A stretch of 64,000 nucleotides of DNA from an uncultured bacterium. Lineage in GTDB: Bacteria; Muiribacteriota; Ozemobacteria; Ozemobacterales; Ozemobacteraceae. Under the pieces are notes generated by a model, which worked only from the letters and a program-made list of their open reading frames with translations, was not told where the DNA came from and ran no database searches. Position numbers and translations under genes: made by a program. The stretch is taken from positions 179,525 through 243,524 of the forward strand of contig CALEDQ010000023.1 of NCBI GenBank assembly GCA_937949615.1. Direction: 5' to 3'. Of the stretch, positions 35,401 through 43,725 are shown piece after piece; the stretch's first letter is position 1; each line of letters opens with the position of its first letter.

Positions 35401-38400
35401 CAGCAAAATCATCATGCGTTCGCCGCTGACCTGCCGCTCCAAGGTTGGTATCTGTCAGTGCTGCTACGGCGCCGACCTTGCCACCGGCAAAGTCGTCGAT
35501 ATCGGTGAAGCCGTCGGTATCATCGCCGCTCAGTCGATCGGTGAACCTGGTACTCAGTTGACCATGAGAACGTTCCACCTTGGTGGCGTCGCTCTGGCCC
35601 AGCGCTCATACATCAAAGCACGCTCAGCCGGTATTGCCAGATTCGATACCCTGAGACTCGCCAAGATTTCTGACCGCGCCAAGTTCGAAATCGGCTCCGG
35701 TACCGAAACCTTCGACAAAACCGAATTCGGTTCAAGCATCAAAACCGTTGTCGTCGGTGGCCATCTGACCATCGAAGGCAAAAACAACCGCAAAGACCGC
35801 GTTCATATTCCGGTCGGTTCCGAAATGCGTATCGAACCGGGCGAAAAGGTAACTCCAGGTAAAGCTCTTGCCGAATACAACCCGAACAACATCGTCACCG
35901 GTTACACCGGCGAAGTAATCTTCGACGGTATCGACCAGAAAGACGGTATGGTCGTTTCTGAATCCGGCGTCATCAAAATCCTCACCCAGGATTTCGACCC
36001 GGTCACCAAAGACTTCATCATTGAAGACTATAAGATCCCGCAGGGCGCCACTCTGAGGGTTGAAGACAACGAAATCATTCACGCCGGTAACCTGCTCGCC
36101 GAAATCTCGGCTCAGTCACATGCCGCTATCGCCCGCATGGACGGTATCGCCAAGTTTGAAAATGTTCGCATCAAGAACAAGCAGGTAATCAGCGACAACG
36201 GTATGATCTTCGTGTTCCCGACCAACGAAAAGGCCGGAAGCCGCGTGGAATACATGCTGCCGAAGGGTGTCAAAGAAGCCAAGGAAGCCGCGATCAAAAA
36301 CGCCGGTCTCATTCTCAATGTTAAGAACGGCGACGAAGTGTTCCCGGGCCAGAAGCTTCTCTCAGTAATCTCTGAAGCAGACGGAACCGTGGCCCTGACC
36401 TCAGGCGGCACCAAAATTGCCGTTACCAAAGAAGTCGAAGAAGAATATGAATTCAAGGGCGAAATGGCTGCTGCCATCGACGAACAGAGCAAGTCACTGT
36501 CTCTGATTGCCCCGATTTCAGGTCTCGTAAGAGTAATCAACGAGAAGAGCGCTGCCAACAAGACCCTCGACCGCAAGAGAGTCATCGTTAAGAACGAAAT
36601 CGAATACAATGTTCCGCGCGGCGTCATTCTCAGACCGAAAGAAAACTGCAAGATCGCCAACGGTGGTGATGTTGCTGAAAACGGCGAACTGACTTCAAAA
36701 CTGTTCATCCAGGCCGAAATCGATGGCACCATCGAAGTTACCAAGATCAAATCTGAAGTCAGAGTTCATCTGATCACCGACGACATGGAAATCATCAGAA
36801 ACGCCACTCTGGCACGTTCAGCCATCAATCGCGAAAACGACGAAGTTGTCGCCAATGGCGGAACCGTTATCGACGATGATCTCTATGCAATTCTCGAAGA
36901 AAACCGCGCCGCTGTCCGCGAAGTTTACATTCTCAAGGGTGAACAGCAGGCTGTCAACATCATTGGCGAAGACGATCTCAAGGTTCAGTATCCGGTTCCG
37001 AGAGGCGCCACCATCAATGTTGACGATGGTCAGGTCGTTAAGGCCGGCGACAAGCTGGTGAGCGACATTGAACCGATGGTCAGCGAAATTGCCGGTAAGG
37101 TTAACTACATCTACGGCTATAACAAGATCATCTGCGAAGAAATCATCGAAAAGATTCTGGTATACAGCGGTGTTGAATTCAGCTATCCGGCTTCCCTCAG
37201 TCTGAAATTCCCGCCGACCGTCGTAAAAGATGGCGAACTGACTGTGGCTCCGATTCCGTTCGAAACCTATACTCAGGTTGAAGACAGTGATGGAACCCCG
37301 GGCATCAGAATCTGCCAGAAAGTTCTGCGCGAAAAGAAATACAGCATCACCAAAGAAATGGTTGCCAGTGGCGCCCTGATCGTAAAAGACGGCCAGGAAG
37401 TCAGAGAAGGCCAGGTTCTTGGTGTGCTCAAAGCCGACAACAAGGGTGTCGTTCTTCTCGACCACGACATCTCAAAAGAAGGCAAGCTCAAGAGCACCAT
37501 CAAGAGCATCATCGTTCAGCCGGGCGAATCGCATCAGGTTCTCGACGGCGCCGAACTCAGGATTGACGACGGTTCGAAGGTCAAGAAGGGTGAAATTCTC
37601 GCCAAGTGGGGCGCCTCAGCCAGAAAGACCACCGACATCATTCAGGGTCTGCCGCGCGTTGCCGAACTGTTCGAAGTGCGCCGACCGAAAAAAGAAGCCG
37701 TTATCGCCGAAGAATCAGGCGTTGTCAGAGTCTCCGGCAACACCGTCACCATTCTCGATCCGAAGAGCGGTATCGAAAAACCGGTGCGCGTGGCCTTCGG
37801 TTCGACCGGTCTCGTCGTTCATGACGGCGAATACATTGAAGCCGGCGACGTTCTCACCGACGGCAAGGTATTCTCGAAGAAACTGGTTAAAGTTGTCGGT
37901 CTGCCGATCGTGCGCCGCTACCTGATGGATGAAATCCAGCGCGTTTACCGCGATCAGGGCGTCAGCATCAACGACAAGCACATCGAAATCATCGTTCGCC
38001 AGATGCTGCGCAAGGTCGTCATTACCGAATCCGGTGACTCCGAATTCCTGCAGAACGAATCAGTTCACGTCAGAAAATTCGAAGAACGTGTCAACCGCCT
38101 GATGGAAAAGGGCAAACGCCCGCCGGCAGGTGTTCCGATGATTCAGGGTATCACCAAGGCCTCTCTGACCACCGACAGCTTCATTTCAGCCGCGTCGTTC
38201 CAGGAAACCACCCGCGTTCTGACCAAGGCTGCGATCAAGTCGAAGGTCGACTACCTCAAGGGCCTGAAAGAAAACCTCATCATTGGTAAGCTGATTCCGG
38301 CCGGTACCGGTCTGTCGGTTACCAGAGACATTCTCTTCAAGAACCTGCCGGTTGAAGTTGAATCTGCAGCTCCTTCAGAAGCTGAAGATCTGTTCAAAAA

Positions 38401-38503
38401 CGCCATGGAAAAAGAAGCGGAAGGTCTGACCGAACTCGAAGAAGAACTCTTCACCAAACAGCCTGGGGTTTATGAAAACGACCAGGACGAAGATGAAGAA
38501 TAA
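32408..38503 (+). CDS. rpoC: DNA-directed RNA polymerase beta' subunit with very large trigger-loop insertion
   Basis: 2031 aa, versus about 1200-1400 in most bacteria. The N-terminal zinc finger (CFCGKYKS...CERC), the catalytic NADFDGDQMAVH and the second zinc site (Cys in NNDCGSELG, then CRSKVGICQCC) are intact. The trigger-loop helix TMRTFHLGG (residues 1052-1060) is followed by about 680 inserted residues before the chain resumes at DIIQGLPRVAELFE (1743). The insert is beta-rich with repeated v-x-DG-x-x-V-x-x-G-x-x-L units, as in sandwich-barrel-hybrid domains. Ends in an acidic tail. ATG at 32408 with AAGGAAGGAG upstream. Confidence 0.98.
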   Translation: MLDMDKFDAIQISIASPEKIRSWSYGEVKKPETINYRTHKPERDGLFCERIFGPQKDWECFCGKYKSIRYRGIICERCNVEITKAAVRRERMGHIQLVTPVGHIWYSKGSPNYIALLLDISARDLEKVLYFQSYIVIDPGNLPLSKKQLLPEEGSAGEMGYRELREKYGDMFTAKMGAEAIKELLAEIDLQKLEKELTEQLKTSTGTKRTHLLKRMELVKMFARSVSRPEWMILDVIPVIPPDLRPMVQLDGGRFATSDLNDLYRRVINRNNRLKRLIKLQAPDIIIKNEKRMLQEAVNALIDNGRRGKLVTGPNNRPLKSLTDMLKGKQGRFRQNLLGKRVDYSGRSVIVVGPTLKLHQAGLPKKMALELFKPFVMHRLQQKGMAHNIKSAKKMIEREKNEVWDVLEEVIKHHPILLNRAPTLHRLGIQAFEPVLIEGKAIQIHPLVCSAYNADFDGDQMAVHVPLMLDAQVEARMLMLSANNILKPADGLPITSPTQDMTIGLFYLTIEKPEGKDYPTREIKLEKGQTWEETLLNAGRPYNFRLAEEISEKLPAGTIIDSNEVIEKIKKEKVSKVTVYNSPIFTNIVEAVNAYETGKFNLLWPIYMKKNLFVVDSREDDKAQNVRDEYFRTTIGRVIFNDSLPADFAYQNVQVKKGTVSTLIKRLFNEYSLTIVGETLDKLKALGFKFATVCGLTISIVDMIDPPKKREILEQADRKVVKIRERWGKGEITRDERKQAEVDVWTKATEDVTDDLLQEFESTAHLGEFNPVYMMAFSGARGNMQQIRQLAAMRGLMSNPRGDILAFPIKSNFREGLNQSEYFISTYGARKGLVDTALRTADSGYLTRRLVDVAQDVVITNNDCGSELGVEVSPIRQNRTSNNIMIDDIVVPIRYRIAGRVLAKPIVHPVTGKVITFKLGSEEIKLEAGLYCTDEIAAEVENRVEFPVAINEIKTDMICAEQIIDPKTNRIIMRPDRPLNDYVLERIRESNFPEIKIRSKIIMRSPLTCRSKVGICQCCYGADLATGKVVDIGEAVGIIAAQSIGEPGTQLTMRTFHLGGVALAQRSYIKARSAGIARFDTLRLAKISDRAKFEIGSGTETFDKTEFGSSIKTVVVGGHLTIEGKNNRKDRVHIPVGSEMRIEPGEKVTPGKALAEYNPNNIVTGYTGEVIFDGIDQKDGMVVSESGVIKILTQDFDPVTKDFIIEDYKIPQGATLRVEDNEIIHAGNLLAEISAQSHAAIARMDGIAKFENVRIKNKQVISDNGMIFVFPTNEKAGSRVEYMLPKGVKEAKEAAIKNAGLILNVKNGDEVFPGQKLLSVISEADGTVALTSGGTKIAVTKEVEEEYEFKGEMAAAIDEQSKSLSLIAPISGLVRVINEKSAANKTLDRKRVIVKNEIEYNVPRGVILRPKENCKIANGGDVAENGELTSKLFIQAEIDGTIEVTKIKSEVRVHLITDDMEIIRNATLARSAINRENDEVVANGGTVIDDDLYAILEENRAAVREVYILKGEQQAVNIIGEDDLKVQYPVPRGATINVDDGQVVKAGDKLVSDIEPMVSEIAGKVNYIYGYNKIICEEIIEKILVYSGVEFSYPASLSLKFPPTVVKDGELTVAPIPFETYTQVEDSDGTPGIRICQKVLREKKYSITKEMVASGALIVKDGQEVREGQVLGVLKADNKGVVLLDHDISKEGKLKSTIKSIIVQPGESHQVLDGAELRIDDGSKVKKGEILAKWGASARKTTDIIQGLPRVAELFEVRRPKKEAVIAEESGVVRVSGNTVTILDPKSGIEKPVRVAFGSTGLVVHDGEYIEAGDVLTDGKVFSKKLVKVVGLPIVRRYLMDEIQRVYRDQGVSINDKHIEIIVRQMLRKVVITESGDSEFLQNESVHVRKFEERVNRLMEKGKRPPAGVPMIQGITKASLTTDSFISAASFQETTRVLTKAAIKSKVDYLKGLKENLIIGKLIPAGTGLSVTRDILFKNLPVEVESAAPSEAEDLFKNAMEKEAEGLTELEEELFTKQPGVYENDQDEDEE
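35588..37633 (+). other. SI3-type insertion (about 680 aa) in the RpoC trigger loop
   Basis: Residues 1061-1742. At least seven SBHM/lipoyl-like units are readable, with cores such as RIEPGEKVTPGKALAEY, RVEDNEIIHAGNLLAEI, NVKNGDEVFPGQKLLSV, NVDDGQVVKAGDKLVSD, IVKDGQEVREGQVLGVL and RIDDGSKVKKGEILAKW. The E. coli insertion at this site (SI3) is about 190 residues; the cyanobacterial one is about 600-650. Confidence 0.85.
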
Positions 38504-38510
38504 TCTCTGA

Positions 38511-38558
38511 AAAAAAAATCAGCTGTTCCGGTTTGCCGGGGCAGCTGATTTTTTTTTA
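38511..38558 (+). terminator. Intrinsic terminator after rpoC
   Basis: ATCAGCTG...CCGG / CCGG...CAGCTGAT stem with a 4-base loop (two-base internal mismatch), flanked by an A-run and nine T. It ends the rpoBC transcript before the ribosomal operon. Confidence 0.93.
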
Positions 38559-38633
38559 CTGTGAAATGGTTGGTGTACACAGGGTGGGGCGCCGAAAAAG
38601 TGGCGCGGTGCGGAAATAATGATAAAAAGACTG

Positions 38634-38662
38634 TTGACAGTGGTTTAAACATGTGCTAGTAT
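38634..38662 (+). promoter_or_regulatory. Promoter of the rpsL-to-rplQ ribosomal operon
   Basis: TTGACA (38634-38639), 17 bp, TAGTAT (38657-38662). Predicted start near 38669, where a small hairpin (CCACC 38670-38674 / GGTGG 38684-38688) begins. No other convincing promoter was noticed over the next 20 kb, so this may drive the whole cluster. Confidence 0.85.
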
Positions 38663-38735
38663 CAGATTTCCACCTCTTTATCTGGTGGAGGTTTCGCAGT
38701 ATGCGGAACTAATCTCAAAAAGGAAGGTGTTAGCT

Positions 38736-39110
38736 GTGCCAACAATTAACCAGCTGATCAGAAAAGCTCGCCAGGCGGTTAAGTACAAATCAAATTCACC
38801 GGCACTTGAAAGCTGCCCGCAGCGCCGTGGTGTTTGTACTGTAGTTAAAACAACTACTCCGAAAAAACCGAACTCAGCTCTTCGCAAAATCGCCAGAATC
38901 AGGCTGACCAACAAGATCGAGGTAACCGCCTACATTCCTGGTATTGGCCACAATCTGCAGGAGCACTCTGTAGTAATGATCCGCGGCGGCCGCGTAAAAG
39001 ACTTGCCGGGCGTTCGTTACCACATCATCCGCGGCGCTCTTGACTGCGCAGGCGTTGCCAACCGCATGCAGGCCCGCTCTAAGTACGGTGCCAAACGGCC
39101 CAAGAAATAA
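38736..39110 (+). CDS. rpsL: 30S ribosomal protein S12 (uS12)
   Basis: 124 aa. The decoding-centre loop TTTPKKPNSALRK and the second loop GRVKDLPGVRYH are canonical, with Lys at the positions that confer streptomycin sensitivity. GTG start at 38736 (VPTINQLIRK), preceded by AAGGAAGG; the open frame continues 17 codons upstream but overlaps the leader. First gene of the str-S10-spc-alpha cluster. Confidence 0.98.
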   Translation: MPTINQLIRKARQAVKYKSNSPALESCPQRRGVCTVVKTTTPKKPNSALRKIARIRLTNKIEVTAYIPGIGHNLQEHSVVMIRGGRVKDLPGVRYHIIRGALDCAGVANRMQARSKYGAKRPKK

Positions 39111-39123
39111 GGAGAACTGATTC

Positions 39124-39597
39124 ATGCCACGTCGTGGTCACGTAACCAAAAGAGAATTGACTCCGGATTCAGTCTACAATTCTAAATTGGTAACCAGATT
39201 TATCAACAATCTGATGCTCTGCGGTAAGAAGAGCATCGGTAGCCGCATTTTCTATGATGCAGTTGAAATGGTCGCCAAGAAAAGAAAAGAAGATAACGGT
39301 CTGGAACTGTTCAAAAAAGTAATCGATTCAGCAAAACCCATCGTTGAAGTTCGCAGCAAACGCGTGGGTGGCGCTAACTATCAGGTTCCGATCGAAGTTA
39401 AACCCGATCGCGCTGTCGCTCTTGCTTTCCGCTGGATCCTCAAACACAGCAGAGCCAGAAAAGAAAAATCAATGGCTGACCGCCTGTGCGCAGAATTCGA
39501 CGATATTCTGAACAACACCGGCGCCACCATGAAGAAGCGTGACGAAGTACACAGAATGGCCGATGCCAACAAGGCGTTTGCCCACTTCCGGGTTTGA
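39124..39597 (+). CDS. rpsG: 30S ribosomal protein S7 (uS7)
   Basis: 157 aa, normal length. It begins MPRRGHVTKRELTPDSVY and contains the conserved GGANYQVPIEV motif. Binds the 3' domain of 16S rRNA and initiates head assembly. AAGGAGAACTG precedes the ATG. No unusual features. Confidence 0.98.
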   Translation: MPRRGHVTKRELTPDSVYNSKLVTRFINNLMLCGKKSIGSRIFYDAVEMVAKKRKEDNGLELFKKVIDSAKPIVEVRSKRVGGANYQVPIEVKPDRAVALAFRWILKHSRARKEKSMADRLCAEFDDILNNTGATMKKRDEVHRMADANKAFAHFRV

Positions 39598-39643
39598 TAA
39601 ATTTTCCGTATAATCTGTTGCATTAAGCAGGTACACTCCAGAA

Positions 39644-41770
39644 ATGACAGCCAACGCGACAATCAGTAAGATCAGAAATATCGGCATCGTGGCCCACATC
39701 GACGCTGGGAAAACCACGACGACCGAAAGAATTCTGTTCTATACCGGTAAAGCCTACAAGCTGGGCGAAGTTCACGAAGGCACCGCCGTCATGGACTGGA
39801 TGATACAGGAGCAGGAACGCGGAATTACAATCACGAGCGCGGCAACCAAATGCCACTGGCGTGATTGTGACATCAATATCATAGACACTCCCGGGCACGT
39901 AGATTTTACTGCAGAAGTTGAACGCTCTCTTAGAGTTCTCGACGGAGCAGTAGTGGTTTTCTGTGCGGTCGCCGGTGTACAGCCACAGTCTGAAACTGTC
40001 TGGCGCCAGGCTAATCGCTACAAAGTTCCAAGAGTTGCTTTCGTGAACAAAATGGACAGAGTCGGCGCCAGCTTCGAAAGAGTTGTGCAGCAGATCAACG
40101 AAAGACTTGGCCACAAGGCCCTGCCGATCGTTATGCCGCTCGGTGCCGAAGACAAATTCATCGGCCATGTCGACCTGATCACCATGAAAGCCCACATCTG
40201 GGATGAAGAATCCACTAAGAAGCTGGGTGCAGAATTCAAGACCGAAACCATTCCGGCAGAACATCTCGAATCGGCAAAAGCTGCCAGAGATGCCATGATC
40301 GAAGCAATTTCGGCCTATAACGATGAAATCCTCGAACTCTTCCTCGAAGAGAAAGAAGTGTCAGAAGATCTCATCCGCCGCACCATCCGCGAAGCCGTGG
40401 TTGCCAACAAGGTCGTTCCCGTCCTTTGCGGCTCAGCTTTCAAAAACAAAGGTGTCCAGGATCTGCTCGATTCCGTTACCTATTACTTACCTTCACCTCT
40501 CGATATTCCGCCGGCAATCGCCTATAAGGTCGAAGATCACTCAGAAGTAGAGATCAAATCAGACCCCGAAGCTCCGTTCGCCGCACTTGTCTTTAAAATT
40601 GCAACCGATCCGCACGTTGGTAAGCTTGCTTACCTGAGAATTTATTCCGGAGCCATTGAATCCGGCAAAGTGGTCTATAACATCACCCGCGAGGGCAGAA
40701 AAGAACGTATCGGCCGACTGCTGCAGATGCATGCCAACCAGCGCCAGGATATTCCCCGTGCTGCTGCTGGCGACATTGTGGCTGCCGTAGGTCTGAAGAA
40801 TATCGCCACCGGTGATACTCTCGCCTGCACCACCGACCATCCGACTCTTGAAAAGATCACTTTCCCTGAAACAGTAATTTCTGTTGCCATTGAACCCAGA
40901 ACTCAGGGCGATCTTGCCCGGCTTACTGAAGTTCTCGAAGCACTGATGAATGAAGATCCGACCTTCAAGGCCAAGATCGATGCCGATACCGGCGAAACGC
41001 TGATTTCCGGCATGGGCGAGCTGCATCTCGAAGTTATCGTTGACCGCATTCTGCGCGAATTCAACGTTAAAGCTTCGGTTGGCAAGCCCCAGGTTGCCTA
41101 CAAGGAAGGCATCACTTCAAAAGGCAGAGGCGAATGTGTCTATGAAAAGACCATTGGCGGCAAGAACCAGTTTGCTCACGTCATTCTCGAAGTCGAACCT
41201 CTCGAAAGAGGCAAGGGTTTTGCTTTCGTAAATGGCCTGAACAATGGTGCTCTTCCTCCCGTGTTCGTCGCTGCGATAGAAAAAGGTTGCCAGGACTCCA
41301 TGAATGATGGTATCCTAGCTGGCTTCCCGTTGGTAGATGTGCAGGTTAAACTTGTCGGCGGCATGCACCGCGAGACCGAAAGCAACGATGTTGCCTTCAA
41401 GATCGCAGCTTATGAAGCCACCAAGAACGCACTGCGCAATGCCAGACCAGTTCTTCTTGAGCCCTATATGAAAGTCGAGATTGAAACTCCCGAGCAGTAT
41501 ATGGGCGACATTATCGGCAATATGAATTCAAGACGCGGCAAGGTAATCAACATGGAAATGCGTGAAGACATCAGAATTATCGACTGTCATGCACCGCTTT
41601 CCGATATGTTTGGTTATTCAACCCAGCTGAGATCGCTCTCACAGGGCCGCGCAACCTTCACCATGGAGCTGTTGCACTATGATGAAGCACCGAAGGCTGT
41701 TATTGAACGCATCCTGGGTGTGTTTGGTTTTAACCAGGGCCATCAGCACATGATGGCAGGCGATAATTGA
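39644..41770 (+). CDS. fusA: Elongation factor G
   Basis: 708-aa translational GTPase that moves tRNAs and mRNA through the ribosome. G1 is AHIDAGKTTTTERIL, G2 is in RGITITSAAT, G3 DTPGHVDF, G4 NKMD (NKMDRVGASF), and the domain IV tip region GGKNQFAHV is present. Start ATG at 39644 with CTCCAG upstream, a weak ribosome site. tuf, which often follows, is missing; rpsJ comes next. Confidence 0.98.
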   Translation: MTANATISKIRNIGIVAHIDAGKTTTTERILFYTGKAYKLGEVHEGTAVMDWMIQEQERGITITSAATKCHWRDCDINIIDTPGHVDFTAEVERSLRVLDGAVVVFCAVAGVQPQSETVWRQANRYKVPRVAFVNKMDRVGASFERVVQQINERLGHKALPIVMPLGAEDKFIGHVDLITMKAHIWDEESTKKLGAEFKTETIPAEHLESAKAARDAMIEAISAYNDEILELFLEEKEVSEDLIRRTIREAVVANKVVPVLCGSAFKNKGVQDLLDSVTYYLPSPLDIPPAIAYKVEDHSEVEIKSDPEAPFAALVFKIATDPHVGKLAYLRIYSGAIESGKVVYNITREGRKERIGRLLQMHANQRQDIPRAAAGDIVAAVGLKNIATGDTLACTTDHPTLEKITFPETVISVAIEPRTQGDLARLTEVLEALMNEDPTFKAKIDADTGETLISGMGELHLEVIVDRILREFNVKASVGKPQVAYKEGITSKGRGECVYEKTIGGKNQFAHVILEVEPLERGKGFAFVNGLNNGALPPVFVAAIEKGCQDSMNDGILAGFPLVDVQVKLVGGMHRETESNDVAFKIAAYEATKNALRNARPVLLEPYMKVEIETPEQYMGDIIGNMNSRRGKVINMEMREDIRIIDCHAPLSDMFGYSTQLRSLSQGRATFTMELLHYDEAPKAVIERILGVFGFNQGHQHMMAGDN

Positions 41771-41817
41771 ACTAACCCCGGTATTTACTCTGATTGAAAT
41801 CCAAGGAGGATTTTAAA

Positions 41818-42129
41818 ATGGCTAAACAGAAGATGCGGTTGTCTCTGAAGGCTTTTGATCATCGTCTTCTCGACCAGTCAGTTGCCAGAATCTGCGACAC
41901 CGTAAAACGCACTGGAACCAAGATTTCCGGCCCGATCCCGATGCCGACCGAGATCCGGAAATACACAGTTCTTCGCTCACCGTTTGTTAACAAGGACGCA
42001 CGTGAACAGTTCGAAATGAGAGTTCATAAACGCAACATCGACCTTTACAATCCGTCAGGTCAAACTGTTGATTCTCTCATGAACATGGACCTTCCTTCCG
42101 GCGTTAACATCGAAATCAAGATGTTGTAA
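41818..42129 (+). CDS. rpsJ: 30S ribosomal protein S10 (uS10)
   Basis: 103 aa, starting MAKQKMRLSLKAFDHRLLDQS with the motifs SGPIPMPTE and DLYNPSGQTVDSLM. Start chosen at the ATG at 41818 because AAGGAGG lies 8 bases upstream; the in-frame ATG at 41794 would add a non-conserved tail. Known elsewhere as NusE in antitermination. First gene of the S10 section. Confidence 0.97.
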   Translation: MAKQKMRLSLKAFDHRLLDQSVARICDTVKRTGTKISGPIPMPTEIRKYTVLRSPFVNKDAREQFEMRVHKRNIDLYNPSGQTVDSLMNMDLPSGVNIEIKML

Positions 42130-42156
42130 TCGGAAAGGAAACAGGAGGATTATATA

Positions 42157-42780
42157 ATGGGCGTTAAGGCAATATTGGGTACCAAAGTTGGTATGACCCA
42201 GATTTTTACAGATGATGGAAACGTTGTTCCAGTAACCGTAATCAGCGTAGGCCCCTGCACAATTATTCGCAAGGGCGACAGCAGCGTTCAGGTCGGTTAT
42301 CGTGAAATCAGACCCGAAGCAGTTAAGCGTCTGCTGAACAAACCTCTGCGCATGAGCTTTGAAAAAGCCGGTGTTAAACCGTTCCGTTTCGTAAGAAGCT
42401 TGCCCGCTGACGAACTTGAAGGCATTGAGCCGCTCACAGAAATCAATGTTTCAATGTTTAAAGAAGGTGACCAGGTAAGCGTCACCGGAACCAGCAAGGG
42501 TAAAGGTTTTTCCGGCGCAATGGAACGTCATAACTTCAATGGCCAGCAGGTAACTCACGGCCAGTCTGACCGCACACGCGCGACCGGTTCCTGCGGTTCC
42601 GGTACTAACATGTCTCGCACTATGAAGGGCAAAAGGCTGCCTGGACAAATGGGTAACGTTCGCCGCACCGTTAAGGGTCTCAAGATCGTTAAGGTTGACG
42701 AACAGAAGAACCTTCTGTTGGTGAAGGGTTCCATCCCTGGAGCCTCCAATGGTCTGGTTATCATCAGACGGCAGGCTTAA
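42157..42780 (+). CDS. rplC: 50S ribosomal protein L3 (uL3)
   Basis: 207 aa. Begins KAILGTKVGMTQIF and carries the conserved FSGAMERHNF and KGKRLPGQMGN segments near the peptidyl-transferase centre. The stretch between them (NGQQVTHGQSDRTRATGS) varies from the usual GGPASHGS form, but the fold motif is kept. ACAGGAGG precedes the start. Confidence 0.97.
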   Translation: MGVKAILGTKVGMTQIFTDDGNVVPVTVISVGPCTIIRKGDSSVQVGYREIRPEAVKRLLNKPLRMSFEKAGVKPFRFVRSLPADELEGIEPLTEINVSMFKEGDQVSVTGTSKGKGFSGAMERHNFNGQQVTHGQSDRTRATGSCGSGTNMSRTMKGKRLPGQMGNVRRTVKGLKIVKVDEQKNLLLVKGSIPGASNGLVIIRRQA

Positions 42781-42795
42781 GGAACGGAGGAAAAA

Positions 42796-43416
42796 ATGGA
42801 AACCAAGATTTTTAAAATGAATGGAACCGCCAGCGGTTCAGTCAAACTTGATGAACAGGTATTTGCCACCAAGGCTCATCCCCAGACCATCAATGACGTT
42901 GTTAAAGCTCAGTTGAACAATGAACGCCACGGGACTGTCAGCACCATGACCCGCGGTGAAGTCAATGGTACAACCAAGAAGATGTTCAAACAGAAAGGCA
43001 CCGGTCGTGCCAGACAGGGCGACATCAAGTCTCCTCTGCATCCGGGTGGTGGTAGAGCTTTTGGTCCGAAACCGAGAGTGTTTGACCAGCGTCCTCCGAA
43101 AAAGGTTGTTGATCGTGCTATCATCGGCGTTCTGACAGCCATGGCCAGCAATGGCGCCGTTCGTGTTGTCGAAGGTCTTGAATTTGCTTCAGGCAAAACC
43201 AAAGACGTCGCCAGCTTCCTGGAAAGCCACAAGCTGACTAAAGTTCTGCTTGTAGTTCCCCAGATCAGCGAAAGCACCAGACGTGCCACAGCCAACATCA
43301 AGAACGTCAAGGTTGTTACACCGATGCACGTAAACGTAGTCGACCTGCTCAAGTATGGCCAGGTTGCCATCAATGACAAAGCAGTCAAAATGCTCGAGGA
43401 GGTTCTGGTAAAATGA
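42796..43416 (+). CDS. rplD: 50S ribosomal protein L4 (uL4)
   Basis: 206 aa. The central loop that lines the exit tunnel is present (KKMFKQKGTGRARQGDIKSP, then GGGRAFGPKPR). In E. coli L4 also represses its own operon; no equivalent leader is visible upstream of rpsJ here. Ends by a 4-base ATGA overlap with rplW. Confidence 0.97.
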   Translation: METKIFKMNGTASGSVKLDEQVFATKAHPQTINDVVKAQLNNERHGTVSTMTRGEVNGTTKKMFKQKGTGRARQGDIKSPLHPGGGRAFGPKPRVFDQRPPKKVVDRAIIGVLTAMASNGAVRVVEGLEFASGKTKDVASFLESHKLTKVLLVVPQISESTRRATANIKNVKVVTPMHVNVVDLLKYGQVAINDKAVKMLEEVLVK

Positions 43417-43703
43417 AAACACCTCAGGACATCGTAATTCAGCCAATCGTATCAGAAAAAAGCTACGACCGCATGGGCGAAGGCATTTATCAGTTCAAGG
43501 TTGCCAAGTGCGCCAACAAACATGAAATCAAAGATGCCGTTGAAGCTCTGTTCAAGGTTACCGTTAACAAAGTTAACACTGTAACCGTTGTCAGAAAGCC
43601 GAAACGCCGCGGTGTTTTCCAGGGCTACACCGGCTCATGGAAAAAAGCCATCGTGACCCTCAAAGAAGGCGACAAGATCACTTTCTTTGAAGGCATCAGC
43701 TGA
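43413..43703 (+). CDS. rplW: 50S ribosomal protein L23 (uL23)
   Basis: 96 aa, normal size. The conserved IVSEKSYD and the C-terminal RRGVFQGYTGSWKKAIVTL are present. L23 sits at the exit tunnel and docks trigger factor and SRP; unlike L17, L22 and L29 it is not enlarged in this genome. Translation is coupled to rplD by overlap. Confidence 0.97.
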   Translation: MKTPQDIVIQPIVSEKSYDRMGEGIYQFKVAKCANKHEIKDAVEALFKVTVNKVNTVTVVRKPKRRGVFQGYTGSWKKAIVTLKEGDKITFFEGIS

Positions 43704-43725
43704 GAAGCAGGAATAGGAGAAAGCC

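Noticed and set aside
36112..36750. 212-codon minus-strand open frame inside rpoC
   Set aside because: Lies entirely antisense to the SI3 region of rpoC; Ser/Leu-rich composition typical of an antisense shadow.
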